DNA from: Elymus sibiricus
Taxonomy: Eukaryota; Streptophyta; Magnoliopsida; Poales; Poaceae
Reading direction: 5' to 3'
Assembly: GCA_039707655.1 (NCBI GenBank)
Contig: CM077665.1
Location: 81,655,954 to 81,719,953, forward strand
DNA length: 64,000 nt
How positions within the stretch are numbered: position 1 is the first letter of the stretch; each line of letters begins with the position of its first letter. Positions 45,580 to 56,955 of this stretch are shown here, in pieces. The position numbers and the translations under genes are program-made. The notes under the pieces are model-generated. The model was not told where the DNA came from. It worked only from the letters and a program-made list of their open reading frames with translations, and did no database searches.

Positions 45580-46065
45580 GTACTAGTCGCCCTGGCGTTG
45601 GTGCGACGCGCACAGCCAACACGACCACGATAGCGGGTCACGAACACGAGCACGAACACGGACACGAGTCCATGGCATCCAGTACGAGTGTGCGACCAAC
45701 CCCGACTACTATTCTATCTATCATGTGAACCGGCGTACAAGGCTATCTGGCAAACACGATCACGAGCACGAACACGAACACGACCGTGTGGCATCACCAC
45801 GGTGGCAACCTCGAAGTCAAACAGCCTCACATCAAAGCAATGTTATCGTCCTCGATCAGAGCTAGATATGTCTGGACCATGGAGTTTCTTTAATCGACCA
45901 GTTACCGGTTTCCGTCGCCTTCCGAAAAACCAACCTACCGTTGTAAAAAAACGAATAAATTCAAATTTGAATGATCAAAAAGAGTCAAATAAGGTTCAGG
46001 TTGAAGGATCGAATCCCGTTCGCCCTGCTCTGTCTCTGATATGTGGGCCCTTCACGGTTAGTACT

Positions 46066-46775
46066 AGACTTTTAAGCTTGACAAGGAAAAAATACGTTTG
46101 GTAGATTCATTAAAGGACTGTGATATATACCAAACGTTCGTATGTGTAGGATAGATCCAAACGAAATGCAGCGGAGCGTTGCGCGCGCATGCAGCCGAGA
46201 GATTTCCCACCGCGTGCGACTCCCCCTCTACTAATTACCATGAATTGTTTTAATTAAGGAGCTTTTCTTAATTAAGTGTGCATGTAAGCATGTGAGACAA
46301 AAATGCTGATGTCAGCAAAGATTCCAACAAAAATCAAAATTCAAAATGTTTTGTAGCTCAAACCGTCGCTCCGATTGAAAAACCGTTTTCACATAAAAGA
46401 TTCGTCGCGATGAGACCTTCGAAACTAAACTCCATGTTGGTATGTTTTGACGACTTTTTTTTTCAGGTCAGAAGTTACCATGCCCGTAGTACTAACTTAT
46501 CATGGTGTTTACACTAAAGTTACCGGAGGTGTTTCAACTATCTTTTTTTGCCTGGGTCGAAAATTTATCATGATGTTTATAAGTAAATTATCATGTCTAC
46601 AGTACCTCCTACCATCGGTGACGTGCCTCGGCCGTAGGGTGAGGTCCACATGCCGACATGGCATGACTCACTTTATAAACAGAACTTTGCGGGTCGTGTC
46701 AGTCCAGGGCTGTTTAGGTGTGTGTCGGGTTGTGCCGTACCCGGATCGGCCTGTTGGCCACATATAATCAGGTCT
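46066..46775. other. Unassigned sequence
   Basis: About 700 bp with no gene. Includes a palindromic TTAATTAAGG...CTTAATTAAG (about 46249-46277). From 46480 the words AGTTACC and TTATCATG begin, announcing the array that follows. Confidence 0.4.
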
Positions 46776-47320
46776 GTGGCGCGTAAAAATATCATGCTAT
46801 TTACGCAAAAATTATCGGGTGTATGTGAAGATATTTCATCAACCCCCCCCCCCCCCCCCCCCCTCACCCCCGTCGCCAAAGTTACCAGGACCGGTGTACA
46901 TAAGTTATCGGGTCTACGAAGTGTGAGTTACCATGCTATTCACACAAAAGTTACTGATAGGATATTTCATCAACTCTCCCTGCCCCGTCACCAAAGTTAC
47001 CATGACCGAGGTACATAAGTTATCAGCTCCATGATGTGTGAGTTACCATCTATTCACACAAAAGTTACCGGGGGGATATTTCATCAACCCTCCCCCCATA
47101 CCAAAGTTATCAGGACCGAGGTGCATAAGTTATCAGGTCTGCGGTGTGTGAGTTACCATGTTATTCACATAAAAGTTATCATGGGATATTCCATCAAGCG
47201 CCCCTGCCCCCTCTCTCTCGGCGCCAAAGTTACCAGGATCGGTGTATATAAGTTGTCAGATCTGCGATGTGTGAGTTACCATATATTCACACAAAAGTTA
47301 CCGGGGGATATTCTCATTGA
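46776..47320 (+). repeat. Tandem array of about 110-123-bp units
   Basis: Units begin GTGTGAGTTACCAT at 46921, 47036, 47146 and 47269, with a divergent unit from about 46776. Each contains TTCACACAAAAGTTACC, GGATATTTCATCAAC, a C-rich spacer and CATAAGTTATCAG. A 21-base C run sits at 46843-46863. The class of the host element is unknown; related words (GTTATCAGATCTG) reappear at 48029-48045. Confidence 0.85.
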
Positions 47321-48905
47321 TTGAACACTGTTTTTCGTGATCTAAGATTATTTCCTATGAATGCTAGTCATCGCGTGCTTACAAAAAAATAAAAACGAAT
47401 AAGAAAGAAATAGGGGGGACAAGGACGTGATGGAGGTTCCTCAAAGCAAATAGAAAAAGGAAATATGAAGGAAATGGTCAGTGTGATGCGTATGGCCGTA
47501 TGCTTTTGCACAACGATTAGTCCAGTTGAGTTGGTTATTACGTGTATCAAGTTAGCTCTTGTGTGGGTTCAAATGATAAAAATCGGTAGAAAAAGGGCCT
47601 ATCAATAGATCTAGCGCACAGAAAAAATCGTGGTAGATCCAATCTAAAGAAAAAACCGCGACAGTCAACGCCAAATTCTCCGAAAATCTTTCCATTAAAT
47701 GCGCTATGAAATTAGCAAATCGTACAGATTTCAATAAAGAGTAACTACGCATTAAATTCAAGGGTTGGCTGTTTTAGACAACTACAATGGCTAGCTGGGA
47801 TGGTTGGCGTGGTGGCGATTGTGCAGGAGGTCGGGGGTTCGAATCCCTTCCTCGCCAATTTTATTTTCTCGCTCCGAAGTACGTGTTTACTGTGGAAGTG
47901 CCGACGGCCATGCGATCCAAATCCGACGTTGGCAAGTGCGTTCGGATCTAACGCAAAAGTCAGAACGTTTGGAATTTACAAATTCCCTTCAACAAATTCA
48001 TTTTTCGACGGTCAAAAGTTACCACGAAATTTGTACATAGGTTATCAGATCTGTTGTGCATAAATTATCATGCTATTTGTACAGAAGTTATCGGCTCCGT
48101 TCTGTGTAAATTATCATCTTTTTGCACAGGAGTTATGATCTAGTGTTGATGTTAAAGTTGAGTTAGACTCACACGTCTAATATATTTTTGATAAAAAGAC
48201 GGACCTTGATTACTTTTTAGATAAGAAAAAAACTGATAAAAGGAACGACGGGAGGAGAACCATGTGACAAGATATGCAAGAATATAAAGCGTACCTCAAC
48301 ATCAAAGTACACATTTTGTTTAACATGTAATTAGACACAACCAAAGCCGTGCCTACATGGTTAGTGGGTTGACTACTAATAACGTTTGAGCCATCACGTC
48401 CTAGGTTCGAATCCGCTAGTCTTTTTTGCTTATTTCTTTCCGGAGACTAAAAAAAGGCAACTGCCAAAATTTCGGATCTGAGCGCCCTCTCCTTTGGGAC
48501 ATGCGGGCATAGCGGGAGGCAGCCGAAGAAATCGGATCTGATTGCCCTCCCGCCGGTTGGGATGTCCGGAGATCGCGGGGGCGTGCGGGAATCGTTGAAA
48601 AATTAGCATTTACAAAGATATCTGACGATCGTTCGATTCGGATCCAACGACATCTCAGGCGTTCGGATCTGTAGCTAAAATCCGAACGTTTGGAAATTAC
48701 AAATTTCGTTCATTAAAATCATAAGTAATCATGTGACACCTAGAGTTGGCAGTGGTAGACTGAATCAGGACGTATTTGGTAGGTTGCATACAACTCAACC
48801 AAACCCGGACCAGATGAAAAAAGGTCGTTTGATTGCGTGCACAGAGACCTGACTTGGGTAGACTTAACATAATCAAGACGCGTTTGGTAGGCTGCATACA
48901 ACCCA
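47321..48905. other. Unassigned sequence left of the CACTA element
   Basis: About 1.6 kb with no supported gene. It holds two tRNA-like B-box words (GGTTCGAATCC at 47836-47846 and 48404-48414), a repeated 55-60-bp block (47939-47999 and 48660-48715, sharing CGAACGTTTGGAA-type text), and a 35-bp direct repeat (48763-48797 and 48871-48905) whose second copy ends exactly at the CACTA boundary. Confidence 0.5.
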
Positions 48906-48933
48906 CACTATTAGAAAACAGGTCGTTCGGAGC

Positions 48934-49183
48934 ATTAGTCCCGGTCGGGTTTTGGACCGGGACTAATGTGACCACTAGTCCCGGTTCCAACGGCTAGGCT
49001 TTAGTCCCGGTTCATGAGGAACCTCTAGTCCCGGTTGGTGATACCAACCGGGACTAAAGGGGTTGTGGCAGGGTTGCAGCAGGCTGGGCCCCCTGCAAGC
49101 CCCTTTAGTCCCGGTTGGTAGCACCAACCGGGACTAGAGATGGACCTTTAGTCCCGGTTGGTATCACAAACCGGGACTAATGA
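48934..49183 (+). repeat. CACTA subterminal repeats
   Basis: Six TAGTCCCGGT and four ACCGGGACTA words in 250 bp, several as head-to-head pairs able to form hairpins (for example 49026-49057). In En/Spm elements such repeats bind a TNPA-type protein. The wording is typical of Triticeae CACTAs. Confidence 0.93.
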
Positions 49184-49189
49184 TATTAC

Positions 49190-49197
49190 TATATATA
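49190..49197 (+). promoter_or_regulatory. CACTA promoter TATA box
   Basis: TATATATA, seven bases after the last subterminal repeat, followed by a CT-rich leader (TTTTCTCCTTTCCCC). Leader introns are probable between here and 49664 (GTTAG near 49315; CATAG at 49660-49664). Confidence 0.6.
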
Positions 49198-49668
49198 GTG
49201 CTTCGTCCAGCCCGAGCCCTCTGTTTTCTCCTTTCCCCTTGCTCGAGCTCATCATCCATTTTTGCCAAGATTTGTGAAGATTTGAGGCACCCCATCTACC
49301 CAAGTGTTCACAAAGGTTAGCAACTTTGTCCTTTCATCTCTCATTGCTAGATTAGCTCATGCAATGCTCTATACGTATAATGATTTGTGGGTTTTTGTTT
49401 GGGAGTAATTATGTGGGAGTTTATTTGATTTATATACAATTTGAGCTCAAATTAACTTCTTAGTTTGCATATGTATAGGTGTGGTTTACTTAGTGCCTTC
49501 CCGTCCCCATTCTAACCACCGTCGATCGCCCGCACCGTCCCGTCGCCGGCACCACCTTGGTGAGCCTCTTGTTCTTATCCTTTTTATAAAAAAAATCTTA
49601 TTTGTATGATTTAGATAGTTACTTGTATAATTTTCTTACTTGTATGATTGTTTGTTATACATAGTGCC

Positions 49669-50108
49669 ATGGTTTTGATATATGTGCCAGTCGGCCCTCG
49701 TCCGGTTTATGATTCGGATGTGGTATATTCTCTTTTATAACTGTGTCATTTCGTGTTTATGACAATTATGCCCATCAAGTTGACATAGATATTTTTATCT
49801 AGGAGGTATGTGAACCGGAAATTGCAACCGACCCTCTTGTCGAGAAGTTAAATTTAGTTGAAAAAGAAAACGAGTATTTGAAAGAAAAATTGAAAAGAAT
49901 TGAAGAAGAGAAGATGAAATTGGAGTTGTATGTTGCCGATGTCGTCGATGATCACAAGATCAAGATGGATGCAATGCGCTTGAAGATTAGAAAGATTAGA
50001 AAATATGTCGTTAAGAAAGAGGCTTGGTATCATTATGTTGTTGGATCAATTATTACCTTAGTTGCGATTTTGATCGCATTTGTTGTTGCATTTAAATGCT
50101 TTAGGTAG
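49669..50108 (+). CDS. CACTA-borne coiled-coil protein with C-terminal membrane anchor
   Basis: Two exons: 49669-49722 and 49803-50108, with an 80-bp intron (GT...AG). The joined frame is 119 codons and intact. The N-terminus (VLIYVPVGPRPVYDSD) is followed by an acidic stretch, then about 60 residues of charged heptad-like coiled coil (EKENEYLKEKLKRIEEEKMK). A hydrophobic segment near the C-terminus (VVGSIITLVAILIAFVVAF) ends in KCFR, the layout of a tail-anchored protein. I recognise no catalytic domain. It lies between the subterminal repeats and the transposase on the same strand, where En/Spm elements keep accessory products such as TNPA. This one has no DNA-binding motif visible and would sit in a membrane. 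Exon structure is inferred. Its frame is open while the transposase is decayed. Confidence 0.7.
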
Positions 50109-50187
50109 ATAGTTTTATGTTGTTTTTATGAGAATAAGTGTGTATGAACTTGTATTAATTTGGTCTTTTCGGTGTTGTGTAATGAAG

Positions 50188-53075
50188 ATGAGTCGGCAAT
50201 GGATGTACGATGACCGACGCTTTCCCCAGTTCATTAATGGCGTGCATAGTTTTCTGTATGCGGATGAGGCAAACAAGTGGAATTGTTTTATGTGTTGTCC
50301 ATGTGGTGTCTGTAAGAATGATAGGAATTACTCTAGCTCAAAATTTATTCACGTCCACCTGTTTACGTCCGGTTTCATGTCCGGCTATAACTGTTGGACC
50401 AAGCACGGAGAAATAGGGGTTCTAATGGAAGAGAATGAAGAAGAAGAGGATGATGACAACTATCCTGGGTTCCCTGAATACGATGGTACTACAATGGGGG
50501 AAGAGAATGAAGAAGAAGAAGCTGAAGAAGAGGCATCAGATGAGCCCGCTGATGATCTTGGTCGGGCCATTGCTGATGCAAAGAGAAGCTGCAAAAGTCA
50601 AAAGGAGAAGTTGAAGTTGCAGCGCATGTTAGAGGATCACAAAAAATTGTTGTACCCAAATTGCGAAGATGACAAGAAAAAGCTGGGTACCACACTGGAA
50701 TTGCTGCATGGAAGGTAGAGAATAGTGTATCTGACAAGGGATTTGAAAAGTTGCTGAAAACAATGAAGAATAAGCTTCCAAAGGACAACGAATTTCTCGA
50801 CAGTACGTACGAAGCAAAGAAGGCTATCTACCCTCTAGGATTAGAGGTGTGGAAGATACATGCATGCCCTAATGACTGCATCCTCTACCGCGGTGAGGAG
50901 TACGACGATTTGAATGCATGCCCGGTATGCGGTGGATTGTGCTATAAGATCAGTCGCGATGACCCTGGTGATGATGTTGAGGGCGAGCGCCCCAGGAAGA
51001 GGATTCCTGCCAAGGTGATGTGGTATGCTCCTATAATACCACGGTTGAAACATTTGTTCCAAAACAAAGAGCATGCCAAGTTGTTGCGATGGCACAAAGA
51101 AGACCATAAGAAAGACGGGAAGTTGAGAGTACCCGTTGATGGGTCGCAGTGGAGAAAAATCGAGAGAAATTAGCCGGAGTTTGCAGGTGACGCAAGGAAC
51201 TTATGGTTTGGTATAAGTGCAGATGGCATGAATCCTTTTGGGGAGCAGAGCAGCAATCATAGCACCTGGCCTGTGACTCTATGTATCTATAACCTTCCTC
51301 CTTGGTTGTGCATGAAGCGGAAGTTCATTATGATGCTAGTGCTCATCCAAGGCCCTAAGCAACCCGACAACGACATTGATGTGTACCTAAGTCCAGTAGT
51401 TGATGAACTTTTACAGCTATGGGACATAAAAGGTGTACGTGTGTGGGATGGGCACAAACAGGAGGAATTTGACCTACGAGCGTTGTTGTTTGTAACCTCA
51501 ATGATTGGCCTGCTCTTAGTCACCTTTCAGGACAGACAAACAAGGGATACAATGCATGCACGCACTGTTTAGATGAGACCGGAAGTATATATTTGGATAA
51601 ATGTAAGAAGGTTGTGTACCTGGGACATCGTAGATTTCTTCCGATCAAGCATCTCTTAAGAAAGAAAGGCAAGCATTTCAAAGGTGAGGCAGATAACCGG
51701 AAGAAGCCTGACCACCGTACTGGTGATCATATACTTGATATGGTCAAGGATTTAAAAGTAATCTTTTGAAAGGGTCATGGCGGACAATCTGTTCCGAATG
51801 ACGCTGACGGACACGCACCCATGTGGAAAAAGAAATCTATATTTTGGGAGCTAGAGTATTGAAAAGTCCTAGAGGTCCGCTCTACAATCGACGTGATGCA
51901 CGTGACGAAGAATCTTTGCGTGAACCTGCTAGCCTTCCTGGGCGTGTATGGGAAGACAAAAGATACACCGGAGGCACGGGAGGACCAGCAACATGTGCAC
52001 AAAAAAGACAGCATGCATCCAAAGCAGTATCAAGGTCCTGCCAGCTACGCTCTTCCCAAAGAAGAGAAGGAAATCTTTTTTGAATGCCTGCTAAGTATGA
52101 AGGTCCCGTCTGGCTTCTCGTCGAATATAAAGGGAATAATAAATATGGCAGAGAAAAAATTCCAAAACCTAAAGTCTCATGACTGCCACATGATTATGAC
52201 GCAATTACTTCCGGTTGCATTGAGGGGGCTTCTACCAGAAAATGTTCGATTAGCCATTGTGAATCTATGTGCATTCCTCAATGCAATTTCTCAGAAGGTA
52301 ATCGATCCAGAAATGCTACCAAGGTTACAGAATGAATTGGTGCAATGTCTTGTCAGTTTCGAGTTGGTGTTTCCACCATCCTTCTTCATATCATGACGCA
52401 CATCCTAGTTCACCTAATCGAAGAGATTGCCATTCTAGGTCCTGTATTTCTACAGAATATGTTCCCCTTTGAGAGGTTCATGTGAGTCTTAAAGAAATAT
52501 GTTCATAATCGTGCTAGGTCAGAAGGAAGCATCTCCAAGGGCCATGAAACATAGGACGTTATTGAGTTTTGTGTTGACTTTATTCCTGACCTTAAGCCGA
52601 TTGGTGTTCCTGAATCCCGGCATGAGGGGAGGCTGAGTGGAAAAGGCACGCTAGGAAAGGATTCAGTAATATGTAGGGACGGGCATTCTTGGGCCCAAGC
52701 ACACTACATAGTTCTCCAAAATTCCACCTTGGTGGCCCCGTATATCAATGAACACAAGAATATTCTACGCTCCAAACACCCGGAGCAGTCTGACGACTGG
52801 ATTACACGTGAACACATGGGGACTTTCGGCGGTTGGTTGCAAACACATATCATGAATGACGACAGTGTTGGAGATGAGATGTACTTGTTGTCCAAGTCAC
52901 CATCTTCGACTATATTGACTTTCAAAGGGTACGAGATTAATGGGAATACATTTTACACGATCGCGCAAGATAAAAAGAGCACCAACCAAAACAGTGGTGT
53001 CCGCTTTGATGCAACAAACAACAATAGGGAAAATGACACATATTATGGTTACATAGAGGAGATATGGGAACTTGA
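50188..53075 (+). pseudogene. CACTA transposase (TNPD type), decayed and cut
   Basis: ATG at 50188 (MSRQWMYDD) begins the Transpos_assoc domain with its Cys pattern (CFMCCPCGVCKNDR), then an acidic linker (50425-50560). After a frameshift near 50700 comes Transposase_21 text (HACPNDCILYRGEEYDDLNACPVCG; WPVTLCIYNLPPWLCMKRKF), a stop near 51171, a frameshift near 51505 and a stop near 51767. Then RSTIDVMHVTKNLCVN and a DUF4218-type part (MKVPSGFSSNIKGIINM; LPENVRLAIVNLCAFLNAIS) to about 52395. More breaks follow near 52395-52550. A DUF4216-type part (YINEHKNIL... YYGYIEEIWELD) ends at 53075, where an LTR cuts it. It cannot be functional. Confidence 0.92.
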
Positions 53076-53467
53076 TGATACGTCTCCGTCGTATCTACTT
53101 TTCCTCACACTTTTGCCCTTGTTTTGGACACTAATTTGCATGATTTGAATGAAACTAATCCGGACTGACGCTGTTTTTAGCAGAACTACCATGGTGTTGT
53201 TTTTGTGCAGAAATAAAAGTTCTCGGAACTGGACGAAACTTTTTGGAGATTTATTTTACAATAAATAAAAAATACTGGAGCCAAGAACCACCGGAGGGGG
53301 GCCCTGGCTGGGCACAAGACACCAGGGCGCGCCAGCCCCCCCCCCCCGCGCGCCCTGGTGGGTTGTGCCCACCTCGTGGCCCCACTAACCCTAATTCCGA
53401 CGCTATAAAATCCTATTTTTGGAGAAAAAACAAAGAAAGTTTCATCACGTTTTACGATACGGAGCCT
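53076..53467 (+). mobile_element. Truncated LTR of another Ty3/Gypsy element
   Basis: Starts TGATACGTCTCCGTCGTATC directly after the CACTA coding text and runs 392 bp, including a GC-rich module (53315-53373) and CGCTATAAAATCC (about 53400-53412), a TATA box. It breaks at 53467 where element E begins. The remainder should lie right of the window. Confidence 0.75.
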
Positions 53468-54348
53468 GTCGTGGTTTTATCAACACGGCATATGTGCTCG
53501 TAACAGGACTTAGGTGTGATTCCATCGCCGCTTGGTGGCGGCTCGAAGGGGTTAAGTTAGAGAAAGAGTCGGGTTTACCCAGGTTCGGCCCCTCTTATGG
53601 AGGTATTAGCCTACGTCTTGCTTTTTGTGTATTAGATGGATGGATCTCGATTACAAGGGTGCGGAATCGCTAACCTAGCTATCGAGAGGTTATGACTTGA
53701 GAGTTTTGGCCCTAGGGGCCTGCCTTTATATACAGGTCAAGCCCTAGGGTTTACAACAAAGTCCGGATCATATTATGACCCGTGATTTACTACATCTCTA
53801 ACTTATCTTGCTCTTTAAGGAAACTTGAACCGGCGTCCTTAGCTTCATGGGCTTTGAGCCGCCGTCTTCGGGTTGTGGGCCGCCCGACGTCTTGATCAGC
53901 CGCCACTTTACTTAGTTTGCACTTGGGACATGGCCCACCTTGAACTGGGTCACACGACTGTTGACGTGTTGACCCGACCCAATAGGGCGGGTTACACCGT
54001 GGAGTTATATCCCCGAGATTAGGCCCCGGATTGAATTGAATTCATTCATGTCAATAGATTTCTTCCTTCCTGTGGCAGCTCATCTTTTCCTAAGGCGACT
54101 CATCTTTGAATTGATATCTTCAGCAGATTTCACAACACCGGCTTGCTCTGCTTCCACACTTGTCATTTTCCCAACGTTCATTCATCATGACGTCATCTTT
54201 ATTGACCGTTGTTCTTCAAAGCCATAATAACGTATCCCCTCGAAGACCGTGCCAAATCTAGGTGGGTGCGAAAACCGAGGCGCGCTTGTAGCCACAAATT
54301 CACCACGGTCGCTTCGTTTTTCACGGTGCCGCTTCACTTGCTTCTTTT

Positions 54349-54356
54349 TATAAATA
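54349..54356 (+). promoter_or_regulatory. TATA box of element E gene
   Basis: TTTTTATAAATATGCCC, followed by a CT-rich leader with CTTCCTCCTCC. A possible 5'-leader intron donor (CTG|GTACG) is near 54543. Confidence 0.5.
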
Positions 54357-55099
54357 TGCCCCGCTGGAGCCCACTAGAGCCTTTCCTTGTCGTCTTCCTC
54401 CTCCTACTTCTCCATTGACTGAACCTCTGCAAAAGCTCCCAGGGCGACTTCAAGGTCCTTTCGTTCCATTGCCGGCATCGACAAGCCCTTTCGCGACCGT
54501 CGAAGTGAACTCGATCATCTTCGTCCTTGCTCCAACGCCATCTGGTACGAACCCCCGCCCTTTAGGGTTTTAGTATTTTTCGGTGTTCTTGCCAGTCTTA
54601 TAATGTTCATCCGAAACTTTATTAGTAGATCCACTCATCATCCTCTCATTACAGCGTATTTGTAGAACGCCCTCCGCTTTATTTTTCTTTAAAGTAGATC
54701 TAAAACAAATCATCAAGGATTCCCCTTTAGAGTGCTGCAGTTTAGGTTGTTCCGTCGGTTAGAACATATATACCACTATTTTTTTGTTCGCTTAATTAGA
54801 TCCACCCAGAGAGGAACTTTCATAGAAACCTGTTCATGACCCAGTGTTGCTGCTAAGTGTTTGAAACTATCCCTTTGACCTCCTCAAATTTCGCCGGCTT
54901 ATAACAATGATGTAATATGGGCGACTTATAATTTGCTCCGGATTATTATCCTTACTACTCTTGTAGCTACTGTATAACCCTCCATGGCTTTGAAAATCTC
55001 CAAATTTGTAACTAGGCAAAGAGTAAAGAGTCCAAACTCACCCTGGAGAACCTTATGGATCAGGGCCTTTTGCCGGCTCGAAAAACCATAAAGTGGCGA

Positions 55100-56838
55100 C
55101 CTCTAGGTTGAGCCATCCGTCACTCTATTCAGAGAGTTGTTTTATCTTAACCGTCAAACGGAAACCAAAAACGGTGCTTCCTGCGAGCTTGGTGGCGTTA
55201 CCATTCAGAAGAGAAAGAAAAACGGCTTCCCAAAATCAAAGTTGGCGAGTCATCCCAAAGGGTGGAACAAAACCTGGTTCTATTGCAGAGATACTTCACC
55301 TTAAGGAGAAAATCCCTTGCCGGGTTTCAGATCGGAGAGACATGGTAAAATGGAATTCCCGAGTTGGCCAACTAACGAAGAGAGAGTAAACTCGGCACCC
55401 CTTCGGGGAAAACTGAGAGCCCCGACCGCACATGGCCTGACCGGGATCGATCTGATTCGTTGCTGGTTAAAGTGGCGGATCCAACCCGTCAGCTTAAGGG
55501 ACGGCCTGATGTGTGATTATTTGGGTGCCTCAAACGATCCTCAACGGTTTTCCCATGAGAATCTTGCCAATAAAGTTCTGACCAAGGAAACAAAAGAAGT
55601 TCTTCTCTGTCGCAAAGGAGTTATGCAACGTCACCAACTTGGGTCCTTTTTACCTTCTCAACCCGCCGCCTCAGGTATTAACTATTTCCATTGTCACTTA
55701 TCCATGCTTCTCTCGATTCGCCATTTATTTTCACGCGGGTTCTAACTTTTGGGAAGTTGAATCTCAAGCCTCCCTTCCTGCTGCAGGAAAAAAGAATGCC
55801 CCAGTCTCCGTGTCATCTTCGGAGGAAGAATCTGAGGTAGAACTTGATTCTCTCGGCCGTCTATTTAATGAACTTGCTGATGCGCCTTCTTGTCAGGATG
55901 ACTCAGAATGTAGCCAAGCCGGCGAAACTGAGGTAACTCCAATTCCCCTCAATCCTTCAGAAGTGCTTGCTCCTCGGAAATCAAGACAAGCCATTCGGAA
56001 AGTTAAATTATCACACCCAGAAGCTCATATGGCTCCTGGCTTTATTTTGAAGAACACACAATTGGCCGGCTCATCGAAACGCAAAACTCGGGATGATGAA
56101 GACCCTAGTTTGCCTTATGCGCCGCCGGCTCGCAAACCACGCCATGAGGTGCCCCACGGTGCAACTGATTCTTGCCCTAGAGTCGGCTTGTTTAAACAAC
56201 CTCTCAGTCCTTCAGATTCGCTTTATCAGGATTCTCCTTCATCGTCAGGCGACTCAAGTGCGTCACATCTTCCCCCTTTCAATGTCAATCGTGGGTAAGC
56301 GTTTCATCTTTTGTGAAGTGCGTATTGTATCTTTCACTGTCTTGATCTCAACTTATGATAACTTTTGTTGCACTAATAATCCAGGGCCAAGGCCGTTGTG
56401 TCCAAACGGAAAGGCGAGTCATCCTCTAGACCAATGAGCCAAGAGGCACCAACTCTACTGAAGAAGACTCCAATGGTTGATTCTTCTGTTGAAAAGGAGC
56501 TTGATGCGAGGGTAGGGCCGGAGGCTGCTACTGAGATGCCTGGAATAAATGAGCCGGTTTCTATGGATGCTTCTCCTGAAATTGAGTCATCTGACCACAA
56601 CGCTCCAGACATTGTGTTTGTCAAAGAAAACGTGCAAGCCCCCACTTCTTCCACTTCCTTAGCTAAAATCGTGAGCGAGGATGAGCCGGCAACTTTGGAC
56701 AAGGGAAAGGCCAAAATGGAATCCCTGGATTTATCCATACTTGGTGTTGAAGACCTATATCAGGAGTACTTGACCCGGCTGTCTGAGAGCCGAGAAATTG
56801 AAAAGAGCATGATAAATGCTATGAAGGAAAAATATGAG
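55100..56838 (+). pseudogene. Gag-like gene of Transposase_28 (PF04195) type, partial
   Basis: Families of this type are labelled putative gypsy-type transposon proteins; their biochemical role is unknown to me. From about 55170 the plus frame reads LGGVTIQKR and HPKGWNKTWFYCRDTSP, then a TAA stop (55302-55304). It continues LPGFRSERHG... HGLTGIDLIRCWLKWRIQPVSLRDGLMCDYLG (to about 55540). An intron is likely from about 55674 on. The next part is serine/acid-rich (VSVSSSEEESEVELDS), then a basic segment. Intron 56295-56384 (90 bp, GT...AG, phase 2) joins ...FNVNRG to AKAVVSKRKG in an open frame. The exon ends at a GT at 56839 in ...MKEKYE. The next exons were displaced by element D. One stop is seen. 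Confidence 0.6.
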
Positions 56839-56955
56839 GTAATCTCTTCCTTTTACCATTATCTTGTATACTACCATTAGCTTCCAAAGACCAGCTTGTT
56901 ATAATAAGCCGGTTTAATAGAATAACCGAAATCCTATAATATCCATGTCGCCCCC

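Larger units (their letters stand above)
44640..46065 (-). repeat. Segmental duplication, copy 2
   Basis: Paralogous to about 34280-35985 and in the same orientation, about 10.4 kb away. It covers the 3' flank, gene, promoter and hexamer runs and ends in TTGAAGGATCGAATCCC (46001) and a following TTCACGGTTA. It lacks the 434-bp insertion. Its left part has an extra tandem of GTACTCGTACTCTGCTTTTA (44694-44740). Ends approximate. Confidence 0.75.
48906..53075 (+). mobile_element. CACTA (En/Spm) transposon, left part
   Basis: Starts CACTATTAGAAAACAGG at 48906, followed by the subterminal repeat cluster, a TATA box, a small two-exon gene and a TNPD-type transposase. The element is cut at 53076 by an LTR fragment, and its right end is not in the window. 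The 3-bp target duplication cannot be confirmed for that reason. Confidence 0.92.
53468..56955 (+). mobile_element. Element E: retroelement remnant with Transposase_28-type gene
   Basis: Starts TGTCGTGGTTTTATCAACACGG, an LTR-like terminus, and contains GC-rich LTR-like text to about 54020, a TATA box (TATAAATA, 54349-54356), a CT-rich leader and a spliced gene (55100-56838). It is cut at 56956 by element D inside an intron. No RT or integrase is present, and the right part is outside the window. LTR ends and primer site were not identified, so the class is uncertain. Confidence 0.6.

Noticed and set aside
46843..46863. 21-base C run as a biological signal
   Set aside because: Long homopolymers are prone to assembly error, and it sits in an already C-rich spacer of the array.
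47790..47860. Possible tRNA gene around GGTTCGAATCC
   Set aside because: The T-stem needs G-U pairs and no proper acceptor or D arm can be formed at normal spacing.
48345..48430. Second possible tRNA gene with a following T run
   Set aside because: The T-arm does not pair, so it is at most tRNA-like.
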